A stretch of DNA of 64,000 bases, from assembly GCF_004123805.1 (NCBI RefSeq), contig NZ_RWJX01000004.1:51134-115133 (forward strand), read 5' to 3'. This stretch comes from Cellulomonas endophytica (GTDB lineage: Bacteria; Actinomycetota; Actinomycetes; Actinomycetales; Cellulomonadaceae). The position numbers and the translations under genes were made by a program. Below are positions 51,588 to 60,128 of the stretch, piece by piece (positions within the stretch are counted from its first letter, which is position 1; each line of letters opens with the position of its first letter). The notes under the pieces are model-generated. The model ran no database searches and was not told the origin of the DNA. It worked only from the letters and a program-made list of their open reading frames with translations.

Positions 51588-52100
51588 GTGGTCGCGGAGG
51601 GGCAGGACGCCGTCCTGAGGTATGCCGAGGTGCCGGTGCGGTGGCCGGTGCTGCGGCAGTGGCTGCTCGACAGCACCCGGACCCTGCGGGCGCTGCGCGG
51701 CGAGCTGCGGGCGGAGATCAACACCGTCGCAGGCCGGGCGGAGGACGTCGACCTCGACGACGTGCCCGAGCACATGGCGCTCGTCGCGACGGAGCTCGCG
51801 ACCAACGCCCTCGAGCACGGTGCGCCCCCGACGACGACCCGCCTGTCCAGCGACGGCGCCGCGTTCCTGCTCGAGATCAGCGACCACGACCCGGCGTCCG
51901 AGCCCCAGGAGGCCGGCGACCGGACGGCCGGGGACGGCGGCTTCGGGATCCGGCTCGCCCGGCTCCTCGCCGACGAGGTGGGCTGGTACCGGACGCCGGG
52001 GGAGAAGCACGTCTGGGCGCTGTTCACGCTGCCGGCGATCACCCCGCCGGCCGGCTCGCCCGCCGTCCCGGAGGTCACGCCGGCGGGCCCGTCCCGCTGA
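51588..52100 (+). CDS. RsbW-like ATP-binding anti-sigma-type protein
   Basis: 170 residues of the HATPase_c_2 type. The N-box is ALVATELATNALEHGAPPT and the G-box GDGGFGIRLARLLADEVGW. Such proteins are serine kinases or anti-sigma factors acting on partner anti-anti-sigma proteins; none is encoded beside it. GTG start behind CAGGGGG. Confidence 0.82.
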   Translation: MVAEGQDAVLRYAEVPVRWPVLRQWLLDSTRTLRALRGELRAEINTVAGRAEDVDLDDVPEHMALVATELATNALEHGAPPTTTRLSSDGAAFLLEISDHDPASEPQEAGDRTAGDGGFGIRLARLLADEVGWYRTPGEKHVWALFTLPAITPPAGSPAVPEVTPAGPSR

Positions 52101-52133
52101 CCGGTGGTCCTCCGGCCGGGACGGGTCCGGTCC

Positions 52134-52559
52134 TCAGCGGGAGGCGAGGGAGGCGAGGGAGGCCAGGTAGGCGCGCCAGCCGCCGTGGGCCGTGATGTCC
52201 GCGGCGCCGGCGACCGCGACGGGCTCGACGAGGAAGCCCGCCACCGCGGTGCCGTCGGCGAGGTCGACCCGCCCGATCGCCATGGGCTGCGGGAGGGAGG
52301 CCACGAGGTCCCCGAAGGCGGCCGCCGTCAGGCGGTACACCTCGACCTCGAGCCCTGCGCCGCCGTCCGCGACCCGCACGACGCCGGGCTTCGGCGGGTC
52401 CGTCGGGAGCGCGTGGAGGCGGTAGGTCGGAGCGGTCCTCGTCGCCCCGACGAGGACCGCGCCGCGGTCGAGGAGCTGGTGGTGCAGCGGCTGCCCCTGC
52501 AGGTGCGCCCCGGCGACCGCGAGCAGCACGTCGGGGTAGGTCCCGGGGGCGGCGCTCAT
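52134..52559 (-). CDS. Separate C-terminal domain of allophanate hydrolase
   Basis: 141 residues matching the small C-terminal domain that is normally fused to allophanate hydrolases (VLLAVAGAHLQGQPLHHQLLDRGAVLVGATRTAPTYRLHALP... GGWRAYLAS). In fused enzymes this domain completes processing of the amidase product. Here its ATG overlaps the amidase stop (ATGA), so the enzyme is split in two coupled genes. Its C-terminus repeats ASLASLAS because of a short DNA repeat (GAGGC). Confidence 0.85.
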   Translation of the reverse strand: MSAAPGTYPDVLLAVAGAHLQGQPLHHQLLDRGAVLVGATRTAPTYRLHALPTDPPKPGVVRVADGGAGLEVEVYRLTAAAFGDLVASLPQPMAIGRVDLADGTAVAGFLVEPVAVAGAADITAHGGWRAYLASLASLASR

Positions 52560-53911
52560 GCCAGCACCGTCCGCGCGACGGCGGCGAGCCGCTCGTCGGA
52601 GAACGCCGGCCCGACGAGCTGCACGCCGAACGGCAGGCCGTCGACCCTGCCCGCCGGCACCGCGAGCGCCGCGAGGTCGAGCAGGTTGGCGAAGTTCGTG
52701 AACCGGCCCAGCGCGGTGTTGACGCCGACGGGGTCCGCCGCGACGGCGGCGAGCGTCGGGTGCTGCGTCGTCGTCGGCAGCAGGAGGGCGTCGAGGCCCG
52801 CCAGCACCCCGTCCGCCACCGCCCGGAGGGCGTCGAGGCGCTCGAGGTCCGCGAACAGCCGCCACGCCGGCAGGTCCCGCGCGCCGCCGATGATGCGGCC
52901 GACGGTCGGGTCCACCGCGTCGGGGTGCGCGTCGACGAAGGCCCCGACCGCGGCGTAGCGCTCCGCGACGAAGGTGCTCTCGTAGAGCATCCGCGCGACG
53001 GCGAGGAACGGCGCCAGGTCCACGGGCACCGCGACGGCGCCGGCGGCGAAGGCCCGGGCCACCGCCGCCTCGTACGCCTCCGCCCAGCCCGGGGCGAGCT
53101 CGCCCAGGTCCGCGGTGGTCGCCGGGACGCCCAGCCGCGGGGCGCTCGCGACCGCGGTCCCCGGCACCGAGCCCAGGGGTCCGGTGGGCACCGGGCGCGA
53201 CAGCGGGTCGCCGGCGTCGGGGCCGGTCATCGTCGTCGCGACGAGCCGTGCCAGGTCCAGGTCGGCCGCCATCGCGGTGACGACGTCCTGGGTGCGGCAG
53301 GCCGGGACCACGCCCGTCGCGGGGACCGTGCCCTTCGTCGGCTTGACGCCCCACAGGCCGTGGAACGCCGCCGGCACCCGTCCGGAGCCGGCGGTGTCCG
53401 TGCCGAGCGCCGCGTCGACGAGCCCGAGCGCCACCGCCACCGCCGACCCGCTGCTCGAGCCGCCGGAGACCCGGTCCGGGTGGGTGGCGTGCCGGACCGC
53501 GCCGTAGGGGCTGCGCGTCCCGACGAGGCCCGTGGCGAACTGGTCGAGGTTCGTCTTGCCGACGACGACCGCGCCCGCCGCCCGCAGCCGGGCCACCGCG
53601 ACGGCGTCGCGCCCCGGCCGGTACGCGAAGGCCGGGCACGCGGCCGTGGTCGGCAGGCCCGCCACGTCGATGTTGTCCTTCACCGCCAGGAGCACGCCGG
53701 CCAGCGGCAGCTCCTCGCCGCCCCGGACCCGTCCCACGACGGCGACGAGCTCGTCGGCCACCTCCGCCTCCGGGCGCAGGGTGATCCACACCTCGGGCCG
53801 GTCGGCGGCGGCCAGGCGCGCGTACCGCTCCGCCACGTGCGCGCGAGGGTCGTCGGGGAGCGGGACCACCCGGTTCGTCCCGGGGGTGGCCGCGGTCGTC
53901 GTCGTGCTCAT
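52556..53911 (-). CDS. atzF: Allophanate hydrolase, amidase subunit
   Basis: 451 residues; hydrolyses allophanate to ammonia and CO2 after urea carboxylation. Amidase-signature triad: K78 (VKDNID), the cis-serine in SGGSSSGS (152-154) and S176 (TDTAGSGR). The length corresponds to the amidase domain alone; the usual C-terminal domain is the next gene. Start ATG overlaps the urea carboxylase stop as ATGA. Confidence 0.92.
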   Translation of the reverse strand: MSTTTTAATPGTNRVVPLPDDPRAHVAERYARLAAADRPEVWITLRPEAEVADELVAVVGRVRGGEELPLAGVLLAVKDNIDVAGLPTTAACPAFAYRPGRDAVAVARLRAAGAVVVGKTNLDQFATGLVGTRSPYGAVRHATHPDRVSGGSSSGSAVAVALGLVDAALGTDTAGSGRVPAAFHGLWGVKPTKGTVPATGVVPACRTQDVVTAMAADLDLARLVATTMTGPDAGDPLSRPVPTGPLGSVPGTAVASAPRLGVPATTADLGELAPGWAEAYEAAVARAFAAGAVAVPVDLAPFLAVARMLYESTFVAERYAAVGAFVDAHPDAVDPTVGRIIGGARDLPAWRLFADLERLDALRAVADGVLAGLDALLLPTTTQHPTLAAVAADPVGVNTALGRFTNFANLLDLAALAVPAGRVDGLPFGVQLVGPAFSDERLAAVARTVLA

Positions 53912-56900
53912 GCCGCCCTCTCGTCCTGCGCGTCGTCGGGGAGCCCGGGCCCCTCGGGGCCGTCCTCGTCGCCGGGGCCGTCCAGCACGACGAGCACGCT
54001 GCCGGGCCCGACCTGCGCGCCGAGCGCGGTGACGACCTGCCGCACCCGCCCAGCGGCCGGCGCCACGACGGGCGCCTCCATCTTCATGGCCTCCACCGCC
54101 AGCAGCGTCTGGCCCTCCGCGACCTCGTCGCCCACGGCCACGTCGATGCGGAAGACGTTCGCCGCGAAGGCCGCCTCGACCGCGACCGCCCCGGGCGGCA
54201 GCTCCACGGCCGGCCCGGCGCCGACGGCCGTGGGCTCCTCGTGCACGCGGTCGAACTCGCCGGCGGCCTCCCACGCGGCGCGCTCGGCGCCGAACGCCGC
54301 GGCCTGCCGCTCCCGGAACGCCTCGATCGAGGCCGCGTTCTCCGCCAGGAACCGCTCGTGGTCGGCGAGCGCGAACTCGCCGTCCTCCACGCGCAGCCGC
54401 AGCCGGCCCGCCGCCATGTCGGCGCGCAGCTCCAGCAGCTCGTCGGGCGTCACGGGGTACCAGCGGATGCGGTCGAAGAACCGCAGCAGCCACGGGGTCC
54501 CCGGCTCGAACGCCCCCTTCTGCCGCAGCGTGGACCACACGGGCACCGTCCGGCCGACGAACTGGTAGCCGCCCGGGCCCTCCATGCCGTAGATGCACAG
54601 GTAGGCGCCGCCGATGCCGACCGCGTTCTGCGGCGTCCAGGTGCGTGCCGGGTTGTACTTCGTCGTGACGAGGCGGTGCCGCGGGTCCAGCGGCGTCGCC
54701 ACGGGCGCGCCGAGGTAGACGTCGCCGAGTCCCATGACGAGGTACTCCGCGTCGAACACGACCCGGTGCACGTCGTCCACCGAGTCCAGGCCGTTGATGC
54801 GGCGGATGAACTCGATGTTCCAGGGGCACCAGGGCGCGTCGTCGCGGACGCCGTTCATGTACCGCTCGATGGCCTCGCGCGTCGAGGGGTCGTCCCAGGA
54901 CAGCGGCAGCCAGACGGTGCGGCTCGGCACGCGCAGGTCGGTCGTGGCCGGCAGCGCCGCGTCGGCGTCGCGCACGGCCTCGACGAGGGCGGCGACGCTC
55001 GTCGTCGTCGGGTCCAGGTGCACCTGCAGGGAGCGGATGCCGGGGGTCAGCTCGACGACCCCGGGCAGGGTGCCCGCGGCGCGGCGGGCCTCCAGCGCCT
55101 CCATGAGGGCGTGCACCCGCAGCCGGACGCCGAGGTCGAGGCGCATGGGCCCGTACTCGACGAGGAGGTTCGCGTCGCCGCTGCGGCGCAGGGTGAGCGC
55201 GGGGGCGCCGTCGAGGGCCGGGCGGCCGCCGAGGATGCCGCCGTCGCCCACCGCCGGCCGGTCGGCGAGGGCCGGGGCGAGTCGGTCGGCCGACAGGCGC
55301 GCGGCCTCGTCGTCGGACACGGGCACGAAGCGGACCCGGTCGCCGGGGCGCAGCTGGCCCAGCTTCCACAGGTGCCCGCTGGCGACCGTGGCGGGGCAGG
55401 TGAACCCGCCCAGGCTCGGGCCGTCGGGGCCGAGGAGGATCGGCAGGTCGCCCGTGTAGTCGACGGCGCCGACGGCGTAGGGCGTGTCGTGGATGTTCGA
55501 GGGGTGCAGGCCGGCCTCGCCGCCGTCGGGGCGGGCCCAGCGCGGGCGCGGCCCCGTGAGCCGGACGCCCGTGCGCGCCGAGTTGAAGTGCACCTCCCAC
55601 TCCGCGGCGTAGAAGGCCTCCACGTCCTCGGGCAGGAAGAACTCCGGTGCCGCGTGGGGGCCCTCGAGGGCGGCGACCTCCCAGCGGTCGCCGATGACGG
55701 GCCGCTCCCCGTCGGGGACGGGCCGCACGTCCTGGGGCTGCGCGGGGGTCGCCAGGGGGACGAGGTCGCCCGGCCGCAGCGCGCGGCCCGTGACCCCGCC
55801 CATGCCGCCGAGGTCGAAGGTGCTCGCCGAGCCCAGGACGGGGACGACGTCGAGCCCGCCCTCGACGAGCAGGTAGGCGCGCATCCCGGCGGTCGTCGTG
55901 CCGATCGTCAGCACGCCCCCGGCGGGGACGGCCACGGGCTCCCACTGCGGGACGGGCGTCCCGTCCACGTCCACGGGGACGGGCGCCCCGGCGACGAGCA
56001 CGCGGGCCGCCGTGCGGAAGCGCAGCGCCGGGCCCGTCATCGTGCACTCCAGCCCGGGGGCGCCCGGGCTGTTGCCCAGCGCCCGGTTGCCGGCGGCGAA
56101 GCTCCAGGCGTCCATCGGCCCCGACGGCGGGATGCCGACGGGCCACAGCCCCACGCGCCCGGGCAGGTCCTGGACGGTGGTGAGCATGCCCGGGCGCAGG
56201 ACCTCGAACCGCGGGGTCGCGTCCTCGAGGCCGTCGAGGGTGCGCGTGGAGTGCGTCGCCGCGGCGACCGAGGGGTCCGCCGCGACCGTGCGCAGCAGGC
56301 CGAGGTTCGTCGCGACGCCGTCGACGCGGGTGGCGGCCAGCGCCGCGCCGAGCGCCGCCCACGCCGCCTCGCGGTCCGGGCCGTGCACGACGACCTTGGC
56401 CAGCAGCGGGTCGTAGTGGGTGCTGACCTCGGCCCCGACCTCGAGCCACGTGTCGACGCGCACGCCCTCGGGCAGGGCGAGGTGGGTGACCGTGCCGGCG
56501 CTCGGCAGGCCGCCGAGGTCGGTGTTCTCCGCGTAGACGCGGGCCTCGACGGCGGCGCCGACGGGCGCGGCGGGGACCTCGTCGAGCACGGCGGTCTCGC
56601 CCTGCGCGAGGCGCAGCATCCAGGCGACGAGGTCCACGCCGTGCGTCGCCTCCGTCACCGGGTGCTCCACCTGCAGGCGGGTGTTGACCTCGAGGAACGC
56701 CGCCTCCTGGCGGTCGGGGTCGTAGACGTACTCGACGGTGCCGGCGGACCGGTAGGCCACCGAGGCACACAGGTCGCGGGCGGCGTCGGTGATCTGCCGG
56801 CGCACGGCCTCGGGGAGCCCGGGGGTGGGCGTCTCCTCGACGACCTTCTGGTTGCGGCGCTGGAGGGAGCAGTCGCGGTCGCCGAGCGTGACGACGCGGC

Positions 56901-57558
56901 CGGCCCCGTCGCCGAAGACCTGGACCTCGACGTGGCGGGCGCGCGGCACGAGCCGCTCGAGGAACACCGCCCCCGACGAGAAGGCCGCGCCGGCCACCCG
57001 GCGGACGTCGTCCCAGGCGAGCCGCAGCTCGTCGGGGCCGGCGCACGCCCGCATGCCGATGCCGCCGCCGCCGGCCGTGGCCTTGAGCATGACGGGGTAG
57101 CCGATGGCGTCCGCGGCGGCGACGGCCTCGTCGAGGGTGTCGAGCAGGCCCGTGCCGGGGAGCATCGGGACGCCGGCGGCGTGCGCGGCGGCGCGGGCGG
57201 TGTGCTTGGCGCCGAACACCTCGAGCTGCTCGGGCGTCGGTCCGACGAAGACGATCCCGGCGGCCTCGCACGCCCGGGCGAGCTCGGGGTTCTCGGACAG
57301 GAAGCCGTAGCCGGGGTGGATCGCGCCGGCACCCGTGGCCTGCGCGGCCCGGACGACCGCGTCGATGCGCAGGTAGCTCTCGGCGGCGGGCGCGGGTCCC
57401 AGAGGGACGGCCTCGTCGGCGAGCTCCGTGTGCAGGGCGCCGCGGTCCGCCTCGGAGAACACCGCGACGGTGCGCAGGCCGAGCTCGCGCGCGGAGCGCA
57501 GGATGCGGACGGCGATCTCGCCGCGGTTGGCGACGAGGAGCGTGTCGAAGCGGGCCAT
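53908..57558 (-). CDS. Urea (or guanidine) carboxylase, biotin-dependent
   Basis: 1216 residues. Biotin carboxylase domain (1-450; LVANRGEIAVRILRSARELG, GGGGIGMRA, EVNTRLQVEHPVTE), then two KipA/KipI-like carboxyltransferase domains (about 490-1060; SGPMDAWSFAAGNRALGNSPGAPGLE; MNGVRDDAPWCPWNIEFIRRING) and a biotinyl domain with VEAMKMEAP at about 1156. Uses ATP and bicarbonate to make allophanate from urea. Several relatives carboxylate guanidine instead; the sequence was not resolved on that point. ATG overlaps the UAAP2 stop by one base. Confidence 0.95.
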   Translation of the reverse strand: MARFDTLLVANRGEIAVRILRSARELGLRTVAVFSEADRGALHTELADEAVPLGPAPAAESYLRIDAVVRAAQATGAGAIHPGYGFLSENPELARACEAAGIVFVGPTPEQLEVFGAKHTARAAAHAAGVPMLPGTGLLDTLDEAVAAADAIGYPVMLKATAGGGGIGMRACAGPDELRLAWDDVRRVAGAAFSSGAVFLERLVPRARHVEVQVFGDGAGRVVTLGDRDCSLQRRNQKVVEETPTPGLPEAVRRQITDAARDLCASVAYRSAGTVEYVYDPDRQEAAFLEVNTRLQVEHPVTEATHGVDLVAWMLRLAQGETAVLDEVPAAPVGAAVEARVYAENTDLGGLPSAGTVTHLALPEGVRVDTWLEVGAEVSTHYDPLLAKVVVHGPDREAAWAALGAALAATRVDGVATNLGLLRTVAADPSVAAATHSTRTLDGLEDATPRFEVLRPGMLTTVQDLPGRVGLWPVGIPPSGPMDAWSFAAGNRALGNSPGAPGLECTMTGPALRFRTAARVLVAGAPVPVDVDGTPVPQWEPVAVPAGGVLTIGTTTAGMRAYLLVEGGLDVVPVLGSASTFDLGGMGGVTGRALRPGDLVPLATPAQPQDVRPVPDGERPVIGDRWEVAALEGPHAAPEFFLPEDVEAFYAAEWEVHFNSARTGVRLTGPRPRWARPDGGEAGLHPSNIHDTPYAVGAVDYTGDLPILLGPDGPSLGGFTCPATVASGHLWKLGQLRPGDRVRFVPVSDDEAARLSADRLAPALADRPAVGDGGILGGRPALDGAPALTLRRSGDANLLVEYGPMRLDLGVRLRVHALMEALEARRAAGTLPGVVELTPGIRSLQVHLDPTTTSVAALVEAVRDADAALPATTDLRVPSRTVWLPLSWDDPSTREAIERYMNGVRDDAPWCPWNIEFIRRINGLDSVDDVHRVVFDAEYLVMGLGDVYLGAPVATPLDPRHRLVTTKYNPARTWTPQNAVGIGGAYLCIYGMEGPGGYQFVGRTVPVWSTLRQKGAFEPGTPWLLRFFDRIRWYPVTPDELLELRADMAAGRLRLRVEDGEFALADHERFLAENAASIEAFRERQAAAFGAERAAWEAAGEFDRVHEEPTAVGAGPAVELPPGAVAVEAAFAANVFRIDVAVGDEVAEGQTLLAVEAMKMEAPVVAPAAGRVRQVVTALGAQVGPGSVLVVLDGPGDEDGPEGPGLPDDAQDERAA

Positions 57559-58229
57559 CAGAGCGCCCCCGCCCGCACGACCATCTCCGCGCGGCTGGGG
57601 TCGAAGCCGTTGCAGGGGTTGTTGACCTGGGGGCAGTTCGACACGACGACGAGCACGTCCCGCTCGGCACGGATGCTCACGGACAGGCCGGGGGCGGAGA
57701 TGCCGTCGACGATGCCGAGGGCGCCGTCGGGGTCGACCGGCACGTTCATGAACCAGTTGACGTTCGAGACCTGGTCGCGCTTGCCCATCCCGTACCGGGA
57801 CAGCTCGGCGAGGAAGTTGTCCGCGCACGCGTGCTGGGCCCACGTGTGGTGGCCGTAGCGCAGCGTGTTCGACTCCTTCGAGCACGCGCCGCCGAGGGTG
57901 TCGTGCCGCTCGACGTCGTCCCCGACGACCGTCAGCAGCGGGTTCCCCTCGGCGCTGAGCAGCACGGACCCGAGGGTGAGGAACACCGAGCCCTGCGCCT
58001 GCACCGTCGCCTGGGCGCTGTAGGCGTCGGCGGTGTCGTGGGCGTCGTACGCGAGGAAGTCGACCGCCTGGTTGCCGTCGACGTCGACGATCGTGAGGAC
58101 CTGCCCGGCCCGCAGCGTCCAGGACCAGGGGGCGCGCGGCGCCACGGTCGCGCGGTGCACCTCCGGGCCGAAGGGGTGGTCGTCGCCGGCCGCGGGGGTG
58201 CCGGCGGCCGGGACGGTCGTGGTGCTCAT
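57558..58229 (-). CDS. Urea carboxylase-associated protein 2 (UAAP2)
   Basis: 223 residues (VDVDGNQAVDFLAYDAHDTADAYSAQ... GKRDQVSNVNWFMNVPVDPDG... NCPQVNNPCNGFDPSRAEM). Members of this family always accompany urea/guanidine carboxylases; in characterised systems they form a guanidine-derivative deaminase pair, which is family knowledge and not shown here. Start overlaps the UAAP1 stop (ATGA). Confidence 0.92.
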   Translation of the reverse strand: MSTTTVPAAGTPAAGDDHPFGPEVHRATVAPRAPWSWTLRAGQVLTIVDVDGNQAVDFLAYDAHDTADAYSAQATVQAQGSVFLTLGSVLLSAEGNPLLTVVGDDVERHDTLGGACSKESNTLRYGHHTWAQHACADNFLAELSRYGMGKRDQVSNVNWFMNVPVDPDGALGIVDGISAPGLSVSIRAERDVLVVVSNCPQVNNPCNGFDPSRAEMVVRAGAL

Positions 58230-59122
58230 GCGGTCCCCCGGGCGGTGAGGTGGTCGGCGGTGTTCACGAAGGCGCGGCGGCCCTCGGGGGTGGCGTCCCA
58301 CAGCGGGTCGTCCGGCGTCGTCGGCGTGCCGCGCCAGGCGGTCACCTCCACGGGGCCGCACGTCCAGGCCGGCCGCGGGTCGAGCGGGTGGGCCGTGTTC
58401 GCGACGAGGAGCACCAGCGGCATCTCGGCCCGGAGCACGAGGGACGCGCCGGGGCCGGCCGAGCCCTCGAAGACGCCGGCGCCGGCCTCGTCGACGCGCA
58501 CGCCCTGGAAGAAGGAGACGCAGGGCGCCACGTCCCGGCGCGTGAGCCCGTGCTTGGCGGCGGCGAGCACGAGCAGCTCGCGCCCGGCGGGGGAGGGGCC
58601 CTGCAGGCTGCCGTCGCCGTACCGCTCGGCGTTGCGGGCGGCCGTGGAGGTGCCGAACACCGCGTCGTGGCGGCCGGAGGTGTCCTCGACGAGCGACGCC
58701 AGGACGCGTCCCTGGTCCGACAGCAGCAGGTAACCGGCGCCGGGGTAGACCTGCCACTGCACCTTGACGGTGTCGGCGACGTTGAGCCGCTCGTGCGTGC
58801 GGCCGGCGCTGAACAGCAGCACCGACGCGCAGGCCTCGCCGGTCACGTCGGTGAGGCGCACGTGCGTGCCGCGGGCGAGCTCGCGGTGCGTGTACCCGCC
58901 CGCGGCCACGCGCTCGGCCCACACGAGGTCCGCCGGCCCGACCCCGTCGGGCAGGCCGCCGACGAGCCCGTCGACGGGCGCGGCCGGCGCCGGCAGCCAG
59001 GGCCGCTCCGCGACGGCCGCGGCGGCGGCCGACCCCTCCTGCTCGCGGGCGTGCGCACGGGCCCCCGCGGTGGTGCCGGTGCCGGTGCCGGTGGTGCCGG
59101 TGCCGATGGCCGTTCCCGTCAT
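58226..59122 (-). CDS. Urea carboxylase-associated protein 1 (UAAP1)
   Basis: 298 residues. The conserved part starts near residue 70 (GYTHRELARGTHVRLTDVTGEACASVLLFSAGRTHERLNVADTVKVQWQVYPGAGYLLLSDQGRVLAS) and includes CVSFFQGVRVDE. The first 25 residues are a TG-rich run (IGTGTTGTGTGTTAG) encoded by a GGTGCC hexamer repeat, so the native start may be variable or lie further in. First gene of the carboxylase operon; its ribosome site (AAAGGGG) is locked in a hairpin. Confidence 0.9.
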   Translation of the reverse strand: MTGTAIGTGTTGTGTGTTAGARAHAREQEGSAAAAAVAERPWLPAPAAPVDGLVGGLPDGVGPADLVWAERVAAGGYTHRELARGTHVRLTDVTGEACASVLLFSAGRTHERLNVADTVKVQWQVYPGAGYLLLSDQGRVLASLVEDTSGRHDAVFGTSTAARNAERYGDGSLQGPSPAGRELLVLAAAKHGLTRRDVAPCVSFFQGVRVDEAGAGVFEGSAGPGASLVLRAEMPLVLLVANTAHPLDPRPAWTCGPVEVTAWRGTPTTPDDPLWDATPEGRRAFVNTADHLTARGTA

Positions 59123-59132
59123 GGGCGGCGCC

Positions 59133-59156
59133 CCTTTCTGTCCGGTGACAGAAAGG
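59133..59156. promoter_or_regulatory. Perfect dyad before the carboxylase operon (operator or RBS hairpin)
   Basis: CCTTTCTGTC (59133-59142) and GACAGAAAGG (59147-59156) around a four-base centre, 11 bases before the UAAP1 ATG. As DNA it looks like a TetR/GntR-type operator. As RNA it forms a ten-pair hairpin whose 3' strand contains the ribosome site. The half-site GACAGAAA recurs upstream of the symporter gene. Confidence 0.7.
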
Positions 59157-59252
59157 AGGGAACCGCACCGCTGTGTCGGGCGGATGAGGCGCGTGTTGCG
59201 ACCGCGTTACCGCTCGACCGACGCCTCGTCGCCGGCACGCCTGCCGCTCGGC

Positions 59253-60026
59253 CTACCGCTCGGGGGACGCGTGCGGGTCGGAGGCGTTGAGGGCCGCGAC
59301 GACCTGCGCGTACTCCCCGCGCGCCTCGGCCCCGCGCAGGAACCCCACGCGCTCGACGAGGACCTCGGTCGGCTCCGGGTCCCGCTCGAGGATCTCGAGC
59401 ACCTCCGCGACGAACGCGTCGAGCGGCATCGCGATCGCGCTCTCCCGCTGCCCGGGCAGCAGGTCCGTCGCGACCGACGGCGGCACGATCTCCACCACCC
59501 GGACGCCCGCGGGCGCGAGCTGCAGACGGATCGACTCGCTGAGCAGGTGCACCGCGGCCTTGCTGGCGTTGTAGGTGGGGGTCGCGGCCAGCGGCACGAA
59601 GGCGAGCCCGGAGGAGACGGTCATGATCGTCGCGTCGGGCCGCGTCCGCAGGTGCTCGACGAGCCCGGCCACGAGGCGCACCGGCCCCAGGACGTTCGTC
59701 GTGACGACCTCCTCGGCGGAGGCGAGGAAGCCCTCGGGGCGCGTCCAGTCCTCGACGCGCATGACGCCGGCCATCGCGACGAGGGTGTCCAGCGCCGGGT
59801 GCTCCGCGACGACCTGCCGGCACACGGCCGCGATGCTCTCCGGGTCCGCGGTGTCGATGCGGACGGCGTGGAGGCCGGGGTGCTCGGCGACGATCTGCTC
59901 GAGCCTCTCGGTGCGCCGCCCGCCGATGATGACGGCGTTGCCGCGCTCGTGGAGGGCGACGGCGAGGGCCAGGCCGATGCCGCTCGTCGCGCCGGGGATG
60001 AAGACGGTCCTGCCGGTGATGTCCAT
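59253..60026 (-). CDS. Short-chain dehydrogenase (DltE-like)
   Basis: 257 residues. NAD(P) motif PGATSGIG (about 11-18), NAG-like motif replaced by AMAGVM, catalytic MTVSSGLAF and YNASKAAVH. Pattern fits the cytosolic DltE/YdfG-like oxidoreductases of unknown substrate. It is divergent from an XRE-type regulator, a pairing common in Actinobacteria where the regulator controls the SDR. Confidence 0.9.
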   Translation of the reverse strand: MDITGRTVFIPGATSGIGLALAVALHERGNAVIIGGRRTERLEQIVAEHPGLHAVRIDTADPESIAAVCRQVVAEHPALDTLVAMAGVMRVEDWTRPEGFLASAEEVVTTNVLGPVRLVAGLVEHLRTRPDATIMTVSSGLAFVPLAATPTYNASKAAVHLLSESIRLQLAPAGVRVVEIVPPSVATDLLPGQRESAIAMPLDAFVAEVLEILERDPEPTEVLVERVGFLRGAEARGEYAQVVAALNASDPHASPER

Positions 60027-60033
60027 GGGCACG

Positions 60034-60039
60034 AGCCTG
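60034..60039 (-). promoter_or_regulatory. -10 element, probable leaderless transcript (SDR gene)
   Basis: CAGGCT on the minus strand, seven bases before the ATG at 60026. Confidence 0.35.
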
Positions 60040-60116
60040 CGCGGCGCCCTCGCGGCCCCACCAGGCACGGCCCATCGGGGGACCGGCGGTCCCTGCCACG
60101 GCGGCCGCGGCACGGG

Positions 60117-60122
60117 GATGAT
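60117..60122 (+). promoter_or_regulatory. -10 element, probable leaderless transcript (XRE gene)
   Basis: GATGAT six bases before the GTG at 60129. Confidence 0.4.
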
Positions 60123-60128
60123 CGGGGC

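Noticed and set aside
59157..59252. Guanidine-I (ykkC) riboswitch upstream of the carboxylase operon
   Set aside because: Searched by eye on the minus strand for the conserved ykkC blocks; none was seen. Only the 24-bp dyad is present.
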